Shown: positions 16,396 through 24,562 of the stretch, piece after piece
How positions within the stretch are numbered: position 1 is the first letter of the stretch
Layout: each line of letters begins with the position of its first letter
From: Prosthecobacter debontii
GTDB lineage: Bacteria; Verrucomicrobiota; Verrucomicrobiia; Verrucomicrobiales; Akkermansiaceae
Assembly (NCBI GenBank): GCA_945883455.1
Contig: CAMCXJ010000007.1
Coordinates: 1-26,235 of the forward strand
Length of the DNA stretch: 26,235 bases
Reading direction: 5' to 3'
Position numbers and translations under genes: made by a program
Notes under the pieces: generated by a model
The model's database searches: none
Told to the model about the DNA's origin: nothing
The model's input: only the letters and a program-made list of their open reading frames with translations

Positions 16396-17544
16396 ATGAA
16401 AAAAGAAATCCGCATCGGACTCATCGGCTACGGCTTCATGGGTCGCACCCACTCGAACGCCTACTCGCAGCTCTCCCACTTCTTCGACACGCAGCACGTG
16501 CCCGTCCGCCAGGCGGTCTGCGGGCGCGATGAGGAGAAGGTGAAAGCCTTCGCCGAAAAATGGGGCTACGCCTCTTACGAAACGGATTGGCGAGAACTCG
16601 TGAAACGCGAGGACATCGACGCCGTCGATATCTGCACGCCCAACGACTCCCACGCCGAGATCGCCCTCGCGTGCATCAAGCACGGCAAGATGATCCTCTG
16701 CGAAAAACCCCTCGCTCTCAACGGCGAGCAGGGTGAAACAATGGTCGAGGCCGTAGAGAAATCCGGCCTGCCGAACCTCGTCTGGTATAATTACCGTTTC
16801 CTCCCAGCCGTCACGCTTGCGAAAAATATTGTCGATGCCGGAGAACTCGGCCGCATCTTCCACTACCGCGCGAACTTCCTCCAAGACTGGACGATTTCCG
16901 AAGAGCTCCCGCAAGGCGGCGCCGGCCTCTGGCGTCTCGATGCCGCTGCCGCTGGCTCCGGAGTCACTGGCGACCTTCTCGCCCACTGCATCGATACCGC
17001 CCGCTGGATCAACGGCGACATCGTTTCCGTTTCCGCGATGACCGAAACCTTCATCAAAGAGCGCGTCCATACCGCCACCGGCGAGAAGCACCCCGTCACC
17101 ATCGACGATGCCTGCGCCTTCCTTGCACGTTTCGAAAACGGTTCGCTCGCGATCTTCGAGTCCACCCGCTACGCCCGCGGCCACAAGGCACTCAATACCT
17201 TCGAGATCAACGGCGCGAAGAAATCCCTCTCCTGGGATCTCCACGATATGAACTACCTCGAATACTTCGACCATGGAGTTCCCGGCGACCGCCGCGGCTG
17301 GACGAAAATTCACTGCTCCGACGGCGATCATCCTTACGCCGGCAACTGGTGGGTTCCCGGTCTCTGCCTCGGCTACGAGCACTCATTCACCCACGAGCTC
17401 GCCGAGTTCTTCAAATCCCTCGACGATCCCTCCGCCGAAAAACGCTACCCGGACTTCCGCCACGCCCTCGGCACCCAATATGTCTGCGACGCAGTCCTCG
17501 AGTCCGCGAAGACGAAGCAGTGGGTCGATGTCAAAAAGGCCTGA
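16396..17544 (+). CDS. Gfo/Idh/MocA family NAD(P)-dependent oxidoreductase
   Basis: A 382-residue dehydrogenase. The N-terminal Rossmann fold has GYGFMG at 11-16, and a Gfo/Idh/MocA EKP motif at about 103-105 (LCEKPLALNG). In the C-terminal domain GDLLAHCIDTARW contains the Asp193/His197 pair at the substrate site. Members oxidise sugars or inositols, for example to 3-keto forms, with NAD(P). The TIM-barrel isomerase upstream (14672-15682) and the DUF1080 protein elsewhere in the window suggest a keto-sugar pathway, but the substrate cannot be read from the sequence. An intrinsic terminator follows at 17566. Confidence 0.92.
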   Translation: MKKEIRIGLIGYGFMGRTHSNAYSQLSHFFDTQHVPVRQAVCGRDEEKVKAFAEKWGYASYETDWRELVKREDIDAVDICTPNDSHAEIALACIKHGKMILCEKPLALNGEQGETMVEAVEKSGLPNLVWYNYRFLPAVTLAKNIVDAGELGRIFHYRANFLQDWTISEELPQGGAGLWRLDAAAAGSGVTGDLLAHCIDTARWINGDIVSVSAMTETFIKERVHTATGEKHPVTIDDACAFLARFENGSLAIFESTRYARGHKALNTFEINGAKKSLSWDLHDMNYLEYFDHGVPGDRRGWTKIHCSDGDHPYAGNWWVPGLCLGYEHSFTHELAEFFKSLDDPSAEKRYPDFRHALGTQYVCDAVLESAKTKQWVDVKKA

Positions 17545-17565
17545 CCGCTACGGCTGCGATCTTAC

Positions 17566-17604
17566 AAAATCCTCGCTCGGCCTGCGCCGGGCGGGGATTT
17601 TTTT
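17566..17604 (+). terminator. Rho-independent terminator after the Gfo/Idh/MocA gene
   Basis: A 16-bp stem (5' arm 17566-17581, 3' arm 17586-17601, loop CTGC) has only two G-T pairs and ends in a run of seven T. Both G-T pairs are G-U wobbles in plus-strand RNA, so it acts on the plus strand, 21 bp after the stop. Confidence 0.92.
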
Positions 17605-17743
17605 AAGGATTTAGGGATACCTCAAATACACCGGAGTATTGGGATACCGACGCATAGCGGACATTCCAAACAATGAGAGATTCGTCTGGAACCATGGCAT
17701 CACCGCGAAATTCGCTGAATCGCCATCTGTTCATGGCCGCACC

Positions 17744-18562
17744 CTATTCAGCGGTTTTCGCAGGCGCGTAGCCCTCGGCGATGTTACCCTTTTCATCGAG
17801 CTTGCCGCTGGCCCATAGCAGGCCACGGGTGACGAGGTCGAGGTAGCGCGGATCGGAAATGGTGCCGTTGTTATGTCCGATCGTGGTATTAAAAACCTTG
17901 GTGCCTTTGTAATCGTTCGTCCAAGTCACAACCATTTCCTGATCGCCCTGTTTGCCCTTGGCGAGCACATGGGCGGTATCGAAGACCTTGATGTTGTTGT
18001 AGAGTTCCTCGTTGCCCGTCGTCCAATCGGCAAGGGTCTTTGTGATTGGGTGTTCCTTGTCCACGTGAATGATGTCGATCGGTTTCTGCGGGCCGTGGCC
18101 AGTGCTCTGGAGACCGAGGTATTCGAACCACTGGGCGTTGGCAGCGGCGGCTTCTACGGGTTTTTTAAAATCACCGAAGCGATAGGAATGCATCGCGCAA
18201 TGCAGGTTCACACCCGGCATGCCAGCTTTGTGGGGAAACAGCACACCCTCGATGATCGCGACATCGGTGATTCCCGCAGCGCACTCGTCATGAATGACGA
18301 TGTCGTAGCCTTTCGCATATCCTGGCACGCCGTAGATCGGGAGATCGGGCTTTACGGTGGTGTTGTCGGTATGGATCTGGTCAACGAGGATGTTGGCACG
18401 CGCCTCGATCCCTTTTTTTAGGATATCCTTCTGGGTCTTGTAGTCATGGCAGCAGCCGCCGGTGATCAGCAAGGCTTTGAGGGGTTTCGTCTCGGCATGG
18501 AGTGCGGGAATAAATGCGAAGCTCGCAAATGCGATGGCGGCGATCTTGGTGTTGTGTTTCAT
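17744..18562 (-). CDS. Exported ThuA-domain protein
   Basis: A 272-residue protein with a signal peptide (FASFAFIPALHA, cut before ETK). The ThuA (trehalose utilisation, class-I glutamine-amidotransferase-like) domain follows: KALLITGGCCHDYKTQ near the start, then GVNLHCAMHSYRFGD and MVVTWTNDYKGTKVFNTTIGH. ThuA domains are common in exported verrucomicrobial and planctomycetal proteins; their catalytic role is poorly defined, with reported links to 3-keto-sugar metabolism. The location opposite the Gfo/Idh/MocA gene fits sugar metabolism. It reads in the same direction as the AsmA-like gene upstream, 82 bp away, so co-transcription is possible. Confidence 0.88.
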   Translation of the reverse strand: MKHNTKIAAIAFASFAFIPALHAETKPLKALLITGGCCHDYKTQKDILKKGIEARANILVDQIHTDNTTVKPDLPIYGVPGYAKGYDIVIHDECAAGITDVAIIEGVLFPHKAGMPGVNLHCAMHSYRFGDFKKPVEAAAANAQWFEYLGLQSTGHGPQKPIDIIHVDKEHPITKTLADWTTGNEELYNNIKVFDTAHVLAKGKQGDQEMVVTWTNDYKGTKVFNTTIGHNNGTISDPRYLDLVTRGLLWASGKLDEKGNIAEGYAPAKTAE

Positions 18563-18644
18563 AGATTATCGGTTGCTTGTTTAATACGATCTAGCCCTTC
18601 GTTATTGCCCGTAGACCTTCCCCGCACAAGCGCATCTTTTGCGG

Positions 18645-20102
18645 TCAATCCCCCAGAATGCCCTTGATCACATCCTCCGCCCCCTCGATTACTTTTTGAC
18701 CCTCGTCGATGACCTTTAACCCCCGGTCAATCACTTTGTCGGGAGTCTCTCCAAGGACGGATTTAGTGAATTTGAAAACTTTTTCCCCACTCTCCGGGAT
18801 CACATCGAACATACGCATCCCCGCCGCCATAATCAGGCGGTCGGTCAGGTCTTCCTTGGGGTCGTCCAGAGTGCCTGTGATCCGGATCGGGGCCCATAGC
18901 AGCCCGCGCTCGCCGGGCAGGAAAACGTCGGTTTCCGCGCCGGGAATACTGGCAAGAGTTCCGGGAACCAAGCCCAGCCGGAAAAGCCCGTCAATGGCCT
19001 TCCCCTTGATCGAGAAATTTCCCTCCAGCCGAATCAAACCTTCGCTCGCCATCACGAAATCCGTGAACAGAAAGCCACCGTCCGAATACCGCCATTTCGT
19101 CCGCGCGTCGCTGAGCTGGATGATGCGGAAGCGCCGGGTGTCCGCATAGGCGGCGAGCGCATCGAGCATGGGCAGGGCGGTAAGTATACCGTTGCGTAAG
19201 GTGAGTTCGCCGTTCACCACCATCTTTCCGCTGATGTTGTTTATGGAAAAAGTGGACGACACATCTCCGGTGAATCGACGCGCCCAGTTTTCGTTGAGGA
19301 CTTCGTCGCATTTCACCCCATCCAGATCGCCCTTGAAAGCGTATATCGCGGTCTTCGAATTCCACTCACCCGAGGCATTGATGCGACCGCTATCCCATGC
19401 ACTGAGATCCGCGCTGGTGACAAAGGCGCTGCCATCCCGAAAAGATCCACTGATCTTATCCAAACGGATCGGAGGCAGCGAAGCCTTGGCCAGATTGATC
19501 GTCCCGCCGGTGATCTCGCCTTCAAAAGCGCCATATGCCGAGAGCGGCTCTAGCCTCACCTTCATTCCCCGCGCGGCGATATCGCCCTCACTTGTTTTCG
19601 CTCGGATGACGAGTTCACCGATCGCGACCGACTCCAGTTCCACCTTGCTCGGCAACCAGCCCGCCTGCTTCCTCTTTAAGATCGGCTGCGCCACCTCGGG
19701 AGGTGCTTCCTCTTTTTTGGTGAAATCCAAACCCACCTCCACACGCGAAACACGTGTCTGCTTGAGTTCCCATGCGCCCTTGCTCAATGCTCCGAAGCCC
19801 ACTTCCGTGCCAATCTGATCCGCCCCGACCGACACAATCATCCCCTCCCCGGTCGCCTCGAAACGCTCGGTCTCCACCGCCAGACCGTCCCATCGGAAAG
19901 AGCTGAACGTGCCTACCACCTTCACCGCCTTGCTGACCTCGGCAGAAAGGAATTTCCGGAAACCCTCGCTGTGCAGGTAAACGCGCAAACCCGCATATCC
20001 CAGCGTCAGTGCCAACAAAAGAAATACCCCGAAGAGCACCAAGAATTTTCCGAACCAAGGCTCTTTCGTGCCTCCTTTTTTCCTTCTAGCCCGACGACTC
20101 AT
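18645..20102 (-). CDS. AsmA-like membrane-anchored envelope protein
   Basis: A 485-residue protein with a basic N-terminus and one membrane segment at about 17-43, followed by a large beta-rich periplasmic domain. The C-terminal part (GLIRLEGNFSIKGKAIDGLF, then PGAETDVFLPG and ITGTLDDPKEDL) resembles the AsmA-like/DUF748 group, thought to help maintain or transport lipids across the envelope. The C-terminal tail is a repetitive amphipathic stretch (VIDRGLKVIDEGQKVIEGAE). The ATG at 20102 is preferred over an in-frame GTG at 20135. The gene is minus-strand, 140 bp after the ribF stop. The assignment is moderate: I recognise the fold type, not a named orthologue. Confidence 0.6.
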   Translation of the reverse strand: MSRRARRKKGGTKEPWFGKFLVLFGVFLLLALTLGYAGLRVYLHSEGFRKFLSAEVSKAVKVVGTFSSFRWDGLAVETERFEATGEGMIVSVGADQIGTEVGFGALSKGAWELKQTRVSRVEVGLDFTKKEEAPPEVAQPILKRKQAGWLPSKVELESVAIGELVIRAKTSEGDIAARGMKVRLEPLSAYGAFEGEITGGTINLAKASLPPIRLDKISGSFRDGSAFVTSADLSAWDSGRINASGEWNSKTAIYAFKGDLDGVKCDEVLNENWARRFTGDVSSTFSINNISGKMVVNGELTLRNGILTALPMLDALAAYADTRRFRIIQLSDARTKWRYSDGGFLFTDFVMASEGLIRLEGNFSIKGKAIDGLFRLGLVPGTLASIPGAETDVFLPGERGLLWAPIRITGTLDDPKEDLTDRLIMAAGMRMFDVIPESGEKVFKFTKSVLGETPDKVIDRGLKVIDEGQKVIEGAEDVIKGILGD

Positions 20103-20242
20103 TCCCTGAAAACTATCTGCGTCGGCAGGAACCACAAGAACACAAGAAAGCGTGGCTTCTGCGGCAACCCACCCAATAGCAAATGCGTGCTGAGGCGTGT
20201 CCTTGAATCAATCCGCCAGGTGAAACAGGAACATGGTAATGC

Positions 20243-21154
20243 TCATGCCCGCCAGCGCCCCGCCTCCTCCGCGTCCTTCCCGATCTGTTCCCGCAGTTCC
20301 TCCACCGAACTGAATTTCCTTTCGGGTCGTAGGAATTTCCCGAAGCTCACCCGCAGCTCTTTGCCATAGAGATCGCCGGAAAAATCAAAAAGGTGCACCT
20401 CGTGAAGCCGCTCGCCGCCATCCACCGTGGGGCGCGTGCCGAGATTCGCGACACCTTTTCCCAGCCCGTAAACGTTGATCGCCCAGACACCATCGCGGGG
20501 CGTTTGCCGCTCGCCGAGGCGGAGATTCGCGGTGGGGAATCCGATTTCACGCCCGAGCTTCCGTCCTTCGATGACTGTCCCGGAAAGCTCGTATGGCTGG
20601 CCGAGCATTTCCTCCACGGCTTCGAAATTCCCATCACGGATCGCTTGGCGGATGCGAGTGCTACTGATCCTTTCCCCGTCCCACATCACCGGCGGCACGG
20701 CCTCTAATTGGAAACCCAGCTCCCCGCCCATCCGCCGCAGCATAGCCACATCACCTGAGCGCTTGCTGCCGAACCGCCAGTCCTCGCCCACCGCGATCGT
20801 CCGCACATCGGCGGCCAGAAGTTTCCTTACAAACTCCTCCGCATCCATCCTCGCAAAGGTCATATCGAAATGGATCACCAGCAAACCATCCACGCCCAGC
20901 GCCTTCAACACTGCCGCCTTTTCATCGAGCGTCGCCAGCAGCGAGGCGGGCGCTTTCTCCGGCGCAATCACCCGGATGGGATGCGGATCAAAGGTCACCA
21001 CGAAGGCTTTCCCGCCTTGTTTCCGCGCGGCTTCCACCGCCCGCGCGATCACCGCACGGTGGCCCGCATGCACCCCGTCGAAAACGCCAAGCGCGAGATG
21101 CAGCGGCCCGTCCTGCGCCGCCAGTTCCTGCAGCTTGTCGATCCGGATGGGCAT
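20243..21154 (-). CDS. ribF: Bifunctional riboflavin kinase/FAD synthetase
   Basis: A 303-residue enzyme that phosphorylates riboflavin to FMN and adenylylates it to FAD. The N-terminal nucleotidyltransferase has GVFDGVHAGH (23-32) and ISSTRIR (162-168). The C-terminal kinase has GREIGFPTANL (200-210). Length is normal. It follows truB by 5 bp and reads in the same direction, in the common nrnA-truB-ribF order. No Shine-Dalgarno precedes the ATG. Confidence 0.95.
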   Translation of the reverse strand: MPIRIDKLQELAAQDGPLHLALGVFDGVHAGHRAVIARAVEAARKQGGKAFVVTFDPHPIRVIAPEKAPASLLATLDEKAAVLKALGVDGLLVIHFDMTFARMDAEEFVRKLLAADVRTIAVGEDWRFGSKRSGDVAMLRRMGGELGFQLEAVPPVMWDGERISSTRIRQAIRDGNFEAVEEMLGQPYELSGTVIEGRKLGREIGFPTANLRLGERQTPRDGVWAINVYGLGKGVANLGTRPTVDGGERLHEVHLFDFSGDLYGKELRVSFGKFLRPERKFSSVEELREQIGKDAEEAGRWRA

Positions 21155-21159
21155 CGTTT

Positions 21160-21894
21160 TCAGGCTCCGCGCATGAGGGAAATTTCTGCCAGGGAAATCA
21201 GCGCTTTCATCAGGATTTCCGGATCAGCCTCCTTGAGCTGCGCGATGGTGACCGAACGGTCGAGGGTGAATTTCCCTGAGTTCGTACGCCGCAACGCGCT
21301 TAGGTGTGCACAGCAGCCGAGTTTCTCGCCGATATCGTTCGCATAGGTGCGCACATAAAAACCCTTCGTGCAATGCACGCGGAAATCGATCTCGGGCAAT
21401 GCAACGCGCGTGATCTCGTATCCGCTGACCTTCACCGGGCGCAGCTTGCGCTCCACCTCCTGCCCCTTGCGGGCGAGTTTGTAGAGCGGCACACCGTCCA
21501 TCTTGATCGCAGAAACCATCGGCGGGAGTTGCTCGAACTCGCCAGTGAACGCATCGAATGCTGCCTTGATCTCCGCCTCGGAGTAATTACCGACCTCGCG
21601 CGTTTCGACCACCTCGCCTTCTTTGTCCTGAGTGCTGGTGCGGGTTCCGAGCGTGAGAGTTCCTTCATAAACCTTGTCCTCGCTCATTAGCAGATCCTGA
21701 ATTTTCGTCGCTCGCCCGACCACCAGCATCAGCAGCCCGGTAGCCATCGGATCGAGCGTTCCGCAGTGGCCGATCTTTTTCGTGTTCAGCGCCCGCCGGC
21801 CGATCGCTACGACATCGTGCGAGGTCATGTCCGGCGCCTTGTCCACGAGCAGCACTCCGCTGGGACCCGTATATTCCTCTGGTTTGTTACTCAT
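21160..21894 (-). CDS. truB: tRNA pseudouridine(55) synthase
   Basis: A 244-residue pseudouridine synthase that isomerises U55 in the T-loop of tRNA. The catalytic Asp48 is in GHCGTLDPMATGLL, and the start SGVLLVDKAPDMTSHDVV is the family N-terminus. KGFYVRTYANDIGEKLGCCAHL is the second conserved block. It is short relative to E. coli TruB and lacks an obvious PUA domain. It sits 12 bp after nrnA and 5 bp before ribF in one operon. Confidence 0.95.
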   Translation of the reverse strand: MSNKPEEYTGPSGVLLVDKAPDMTSHDVVAIGRRALNTKKIGHCGTLDPMATGLLMLVVGRATKIQDLLMSEDKVYEGTLTLGTRTSTQDKEGEVVETREVGNYSEAEIKAAFDAFTGEFEQLPPMVSAIKMDGVPLYKLARKGQEVERKLRPVKVSGYEITRVALPEIDFRVHCTKGFYVRTYANDIGEKLGCCAHLSALRRTNSGKFTLDRSVTIAQLKEADPEILMKALISLAEISLMRGA

Positions 21895-21906
21895 TATGTT
21901 TAAAAA

Positions 21907-22905
21907 CTACTTTTTGAGCGCCTCTTCAAGCGCAGCGAGCACCGCCTCCTTCGCATCATTCCATGGCCCGGTCATTCGGATTCCCGCCGCCAGCACATGA
22001 CCGCCGCCGCCGAACTTCATGGCGACCTCGCAGACATTCACGCCCTTGTCCTTGGAACGCATGGAAACCCGAATCTTTCCGCCCTCGAGCTCCTCGAAAA
22101 ACACCGCGACCCGCACCCCTTTTACCGCACGAATTAGGTCGATCAAACCCTCGCTGTCATCTGGCTGTAGATCGAGTTTCAGCCGCACTGCATCGCGCAG
22201 CTCCCAGTTCGCGATTTTTCCGTCAGCAGAAATTTCCAGCGTATTGAGGAGTTCACGCATCAGCTCCAGGCGACGGAACGGATGGTTGTCGTAAGTGTCC
22301 GCGTTGATTTTCCCCACGTCCAAGCCTTGGCGAATCAGATCCGCGCCCAGCTCATAGGTCGCGGCGGTGGTAGATCCGTATTGGAAAGAGCCGGTATCCG
22401 TGGAAACCGCCACATAGACCGCGTCCCGCGTCTCGGCGGGGAGAGGCATGTCTAAAGCGCGGATTAGGTGGTAAATAATCTGTCCCGTGGCCGGGCTGGT
22501 GGCATCGATGATGTTCAGATCGCCGTAAGCCGGGTTGGAAACATGGTGATCGATGTTGACCCAGAGTTTTGCCTTGCTCGCGGCATGCAGTGACTTTTCG
22601 CCAAGCCGCGGTTTCGTCGCCGTATCGAGCGCGATGGCCACCTCCACATCCAAAGGCTCCGCGGGCGGGGTCGTTACTTTTTCCGAACCGGACAGAAAAG
22701 CTAGGCTCTCCGGAACTCCGTCCTCGTTCACCAGATACACTGTTTTCCCCATCGCCATCAAAGCGAAACCCAGCGCCACCTGCGAGCCGATCGCATCCCC
22801 ATCCGGCCGGACGTGGCTCATGATCACGAAGCTCGAATGCTGAGCCACCAACCCACCGAATTCCGTGAACAGACCCGCCAATTTCTTTTTTTCATCTCCG
22901 CTCAT
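21907..22905 (-). CDS. nrnA: DHH-family phosphoesterase, NrnA-like oligoribonuclease/pAp phosphatase
   Basis: A 332-residue DHH phosphoesterase that hydrolyses short oligoribonucleotides and probably 3'-phosphoadenosine 5'-phosphate. Metal ligands appear in order: HVRPDGDAIGS (His31, Asp35, Asp37), ALDTA (Asp94), DHH (119-121) and STDTGSF. The DHHA1 domain closes with FGGGGHVLAAG. The ATG at 22905 is chosen; the frame remains open 97 codons further upstream, but that part overlaps the divergent gene and has no family resemblance. Position ahead of truB and ribF is a widely seen order. Regulation may involve the divergent intergenic region. Confidence 0.9.
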   Translation of the reverse strand: MSGDEKKKLAGLFTEFGGLVAQHSSFVIMSHVRPDGDAIGSQVALGFALMAMGKTVYLVNEDGVPESLAFLSGSEKVTTPPAEPLDVEVAIALDTATKPRLGEKSLHAASKAKLWVNIDHHVSNPAYGDLNIIDATSPATGQIIYHLIRALDMPLPAETRDAVYVAVSTDTGSFQYGSTTAATYELGADLIRQGLDVGKINADTYDNHPFRRLELMRELLNTLEISADGKIANWELRDAVRLKLDLQPDDSEGLIDLIRAVKGVRVAVFFEELEGGKIRVSMRSKDKGVNVCEVAMKFGGGGHVLAAGIRMTGPWNDAKEAVLAALEEALKK

Positions 22906-22952
22906 AATCAATGCGCCCGCATCGCGCGGGTGCGAATTCTCCCCAGCGCCCC

Positions 22953-22965
22953 CCTTGTGACAAGG
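22953..22965. promoter_or_regulatory. 13-bp palindrome in the nrnA / CGS divergent spacer
   Basis: CCTTGT and ACAAGG flank a single central G. It lies about 48 bp upstream of the nrnA start and 121 bp upstream of the CGS start, so an operator role is possible. The core TTGTGACAA shares a TGTGA half-site with the operator candidate before actA. Short palindromes of this size can occur by chance. Confidence 0.3.
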
Positions 22966-23086
22966 ACAAACCCGGAGGATACCCCTTGGGCGACGGCACG
23001 GGATCACCTTCCCAAGATGTTCATACGCGCCCAGTTTCACCGGAAAACATCCTTGCCCTAATCCCCGGTGCGATGAATCTAGCGCC

Positions 23087-24550
23087 ATGCGCGATCTCAT
23101 CGCAAACCCTGCCTGGCAAGAGGAGGATCTCGGCCTGCCCCTGCCGGATACCACCCATGCCTGCTCTGTCTGTCTCCCAACCTGGGAGACAGTCATTGGC
23201 TATGAGGAGGGGCGTGAAAAAATCATCCGCCGCCTGCGCACCGGTTACCCACGCTTTTTCAAGCATCCGACCGTGGAGCGCCTCTTCGAAAACGCCCGTG
23301 CGGAGCTGACCTCTGAAGGCGAGGACGTCTTGGTTTTGCCCACGCGGCTCTCGGCGCAACGCGCCCACCGCTGGCTGGAAAGGCAGGCGGAAACAGCCAT
23401 TCGCACCGCATCCTACCACGGCTTCCAGGCACTCATTTTCCCGGAAAAGGTCAGGGCACTCGCCAATCTCTACTGGCGCTTCTCCGGCGAAGGTGTCTCC
23501 TCGCGGCAAGCACAGGATTATCTCGATGGGGCGCTGCGCGAGGGATCGAAGTCCCATCTCGTCGCCCGGGCGGTGGCGAAACTCAACGGCGGGGCCACGG
23601 AAAATACTTTCGTCTTCACTAGTGGGATTTCAGCGGCACTGGCCGTCCTGCGAGCGCTTCCCGGCCTTCGCGAGGGCAAGAAAACCCTTCAGATCGAGTT
23701 CCCTTATGTCGATTCGCTCAAGATCCAAGAGCGCTTCGGAAACGGAGCAGCCTACCTGAACGAAGCCACCGGCGAGTCGTTCGACGAAGCCCTGCGCCGC
23801 ATCCGCGCCAACGAGTTCGCGGGTGTTTTCACCGAAATCCCTTCCAACCCGCTGCTCCGCACCGTCGATTTACCACTCCTCGCCGATGCCTGCCGCTCCT
23901 CCCGCACCCCCTTGATCCTCGACGACTCCGCCGTCGGTCCACTCAACGTCAATGCCCTGCCGCATTGCGACGTGCTCACCTCCTCCCTCACAAAATGGGT
24001 TTCCGGAGCGGGAGACGTGATGGCCGGAGCGGCCACCGTCCGTGCGGATTCGCCGCTCGCCGCCGAATTCCTCGGTCCGCTTGCCGAGGACTCCGCCGAG
24101 TGCGCCCCGCTCTACGTCGCCGATGCTGAAATCCTGCTCTCAAATATGAAGGGCTACGCGAAACGCAACACCACGGTGAACTTCAACGCACTCGCTCTCG
24201 TAGCCTTTCTGAAAGACCACCCCGCCGTCGCCAGCGTCTGGCATCCTTCGGTCACGCAAACGGAAAACTACACAGCGATCATGCGGAAAAATGGCGGCTA
24301 CGGCGGCCTGCTTTCCATCGCCCTCACCAACCCGAAGAAAGCACCGAAAGTCTATGACTCGCTGAAAATTTCGAAAGGTCCCTCTTTCGGAACACCTTTC
24401 ACACTCGTGTGCCCCTACACCCTCCTCGCGCATTACGAGGAGCTGGAATGGACGGAAGATTGCGGCGTGCCCACAAACTTGCTGCGCATCTCCGTAGGCT
24501 TGGAATCGCCAGACACGATCATCGCCGCCTTCGCCGAGGCGCTCGCATAA
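23087..24550 (+). CDS. Cystathionine gamma-synthase-like PLP enzyme (long, fungal-type N-terminus)
   Basis: A 487-residue Cys/Met-metabolism PLP enzyme, longer than typical bacterial MetB (about 380-400). The first ~100 residues contain HACSVCLPTWETVIGYEEG and GYPRFFKHP, which I recall from fungal Str2-type cystathionine gamma-synthases. The PLP-binding Lys is Lys303 in TSSLTKWVSGAGDVMAG, and the cofactor Asp is in PLILDDSAVGPLN (about 276-288). Expected reaction: transsulfuration of an acylated homoserine with cysteine; substrate preference is not readable. The PanB-like gene follows 12 bp downstream, so they form a two-gene unit. There is no Shine-Dalgarno. A perfect 10-bp inverted repeat lies inside codons 28-36. 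Confidence 0.75.
   Translation: MRDLIANPAWQEEDLGLPLPDTTHACSVCLPTWETVIGYEEGREKIIRRLRTGYPRFFKHPTVERLFENARAELTSEGEDVLVLPTRLSAQRAHRWLERQAETAIRTASYHGFQALIFPEKVRALANLYWRFSGEGVSSRQAQDYLDGALREGSKSHLVARAVAKLNGGATENTFVFTSGISAALAVLRALPGLREGKKTLQIEFPYVDSLKIQERFGNGAAYLNEATGESFDEALRRIRANEFAGVFTEIPSNPLLRTVDLPLLADACRSSRTPLILDDSAVGPLNVNALPHCDVLTSSLTKWVSGAGDVMAGAATVRADSPLAAEFLGPLAEDSAECAPLYVADAEILLSNMKGYAKRNTTVNFNALALVAFLKDHPAVASVWHPSVTQTENYTAIMRKNGGYGGLLSIALTNPKKAPKVYDSLKISKGPSFGTPFTLVCPYTLLAHYEELEWTEDCGVPTNLLRISVGLESPDTIIAAFAEALA
23170..23192 (+). repeat. Perfect inverted repeat inside the CGS-like gene
   Basis: CTGTCTCCCA and TGGGAGACAG, separated by ACC, form a 10-bp perfect stem in the conserved CLPTWETV motif. 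In mRNA it could make a stable hairpin about 85 nt after the start codon. Confidence 0.6.
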
Positions 24551-24562
24551 CAATCGCACGCC

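Noticed and set aside
16294..17382. 362-codon open frame antisense to the Gfo/Idh/MocA gene
   Set aside because: Antisense to a well-matched dehydrogenase; GC-rich codon bias keeps the opposite strand open.
22906..23196. Open frame extending nrnA by 97 codons upstream of 22905
   Set aside because: It overlaps the divergent CGS gene, has no family resemblance, and the DHH domain begins right after ATG 22905.
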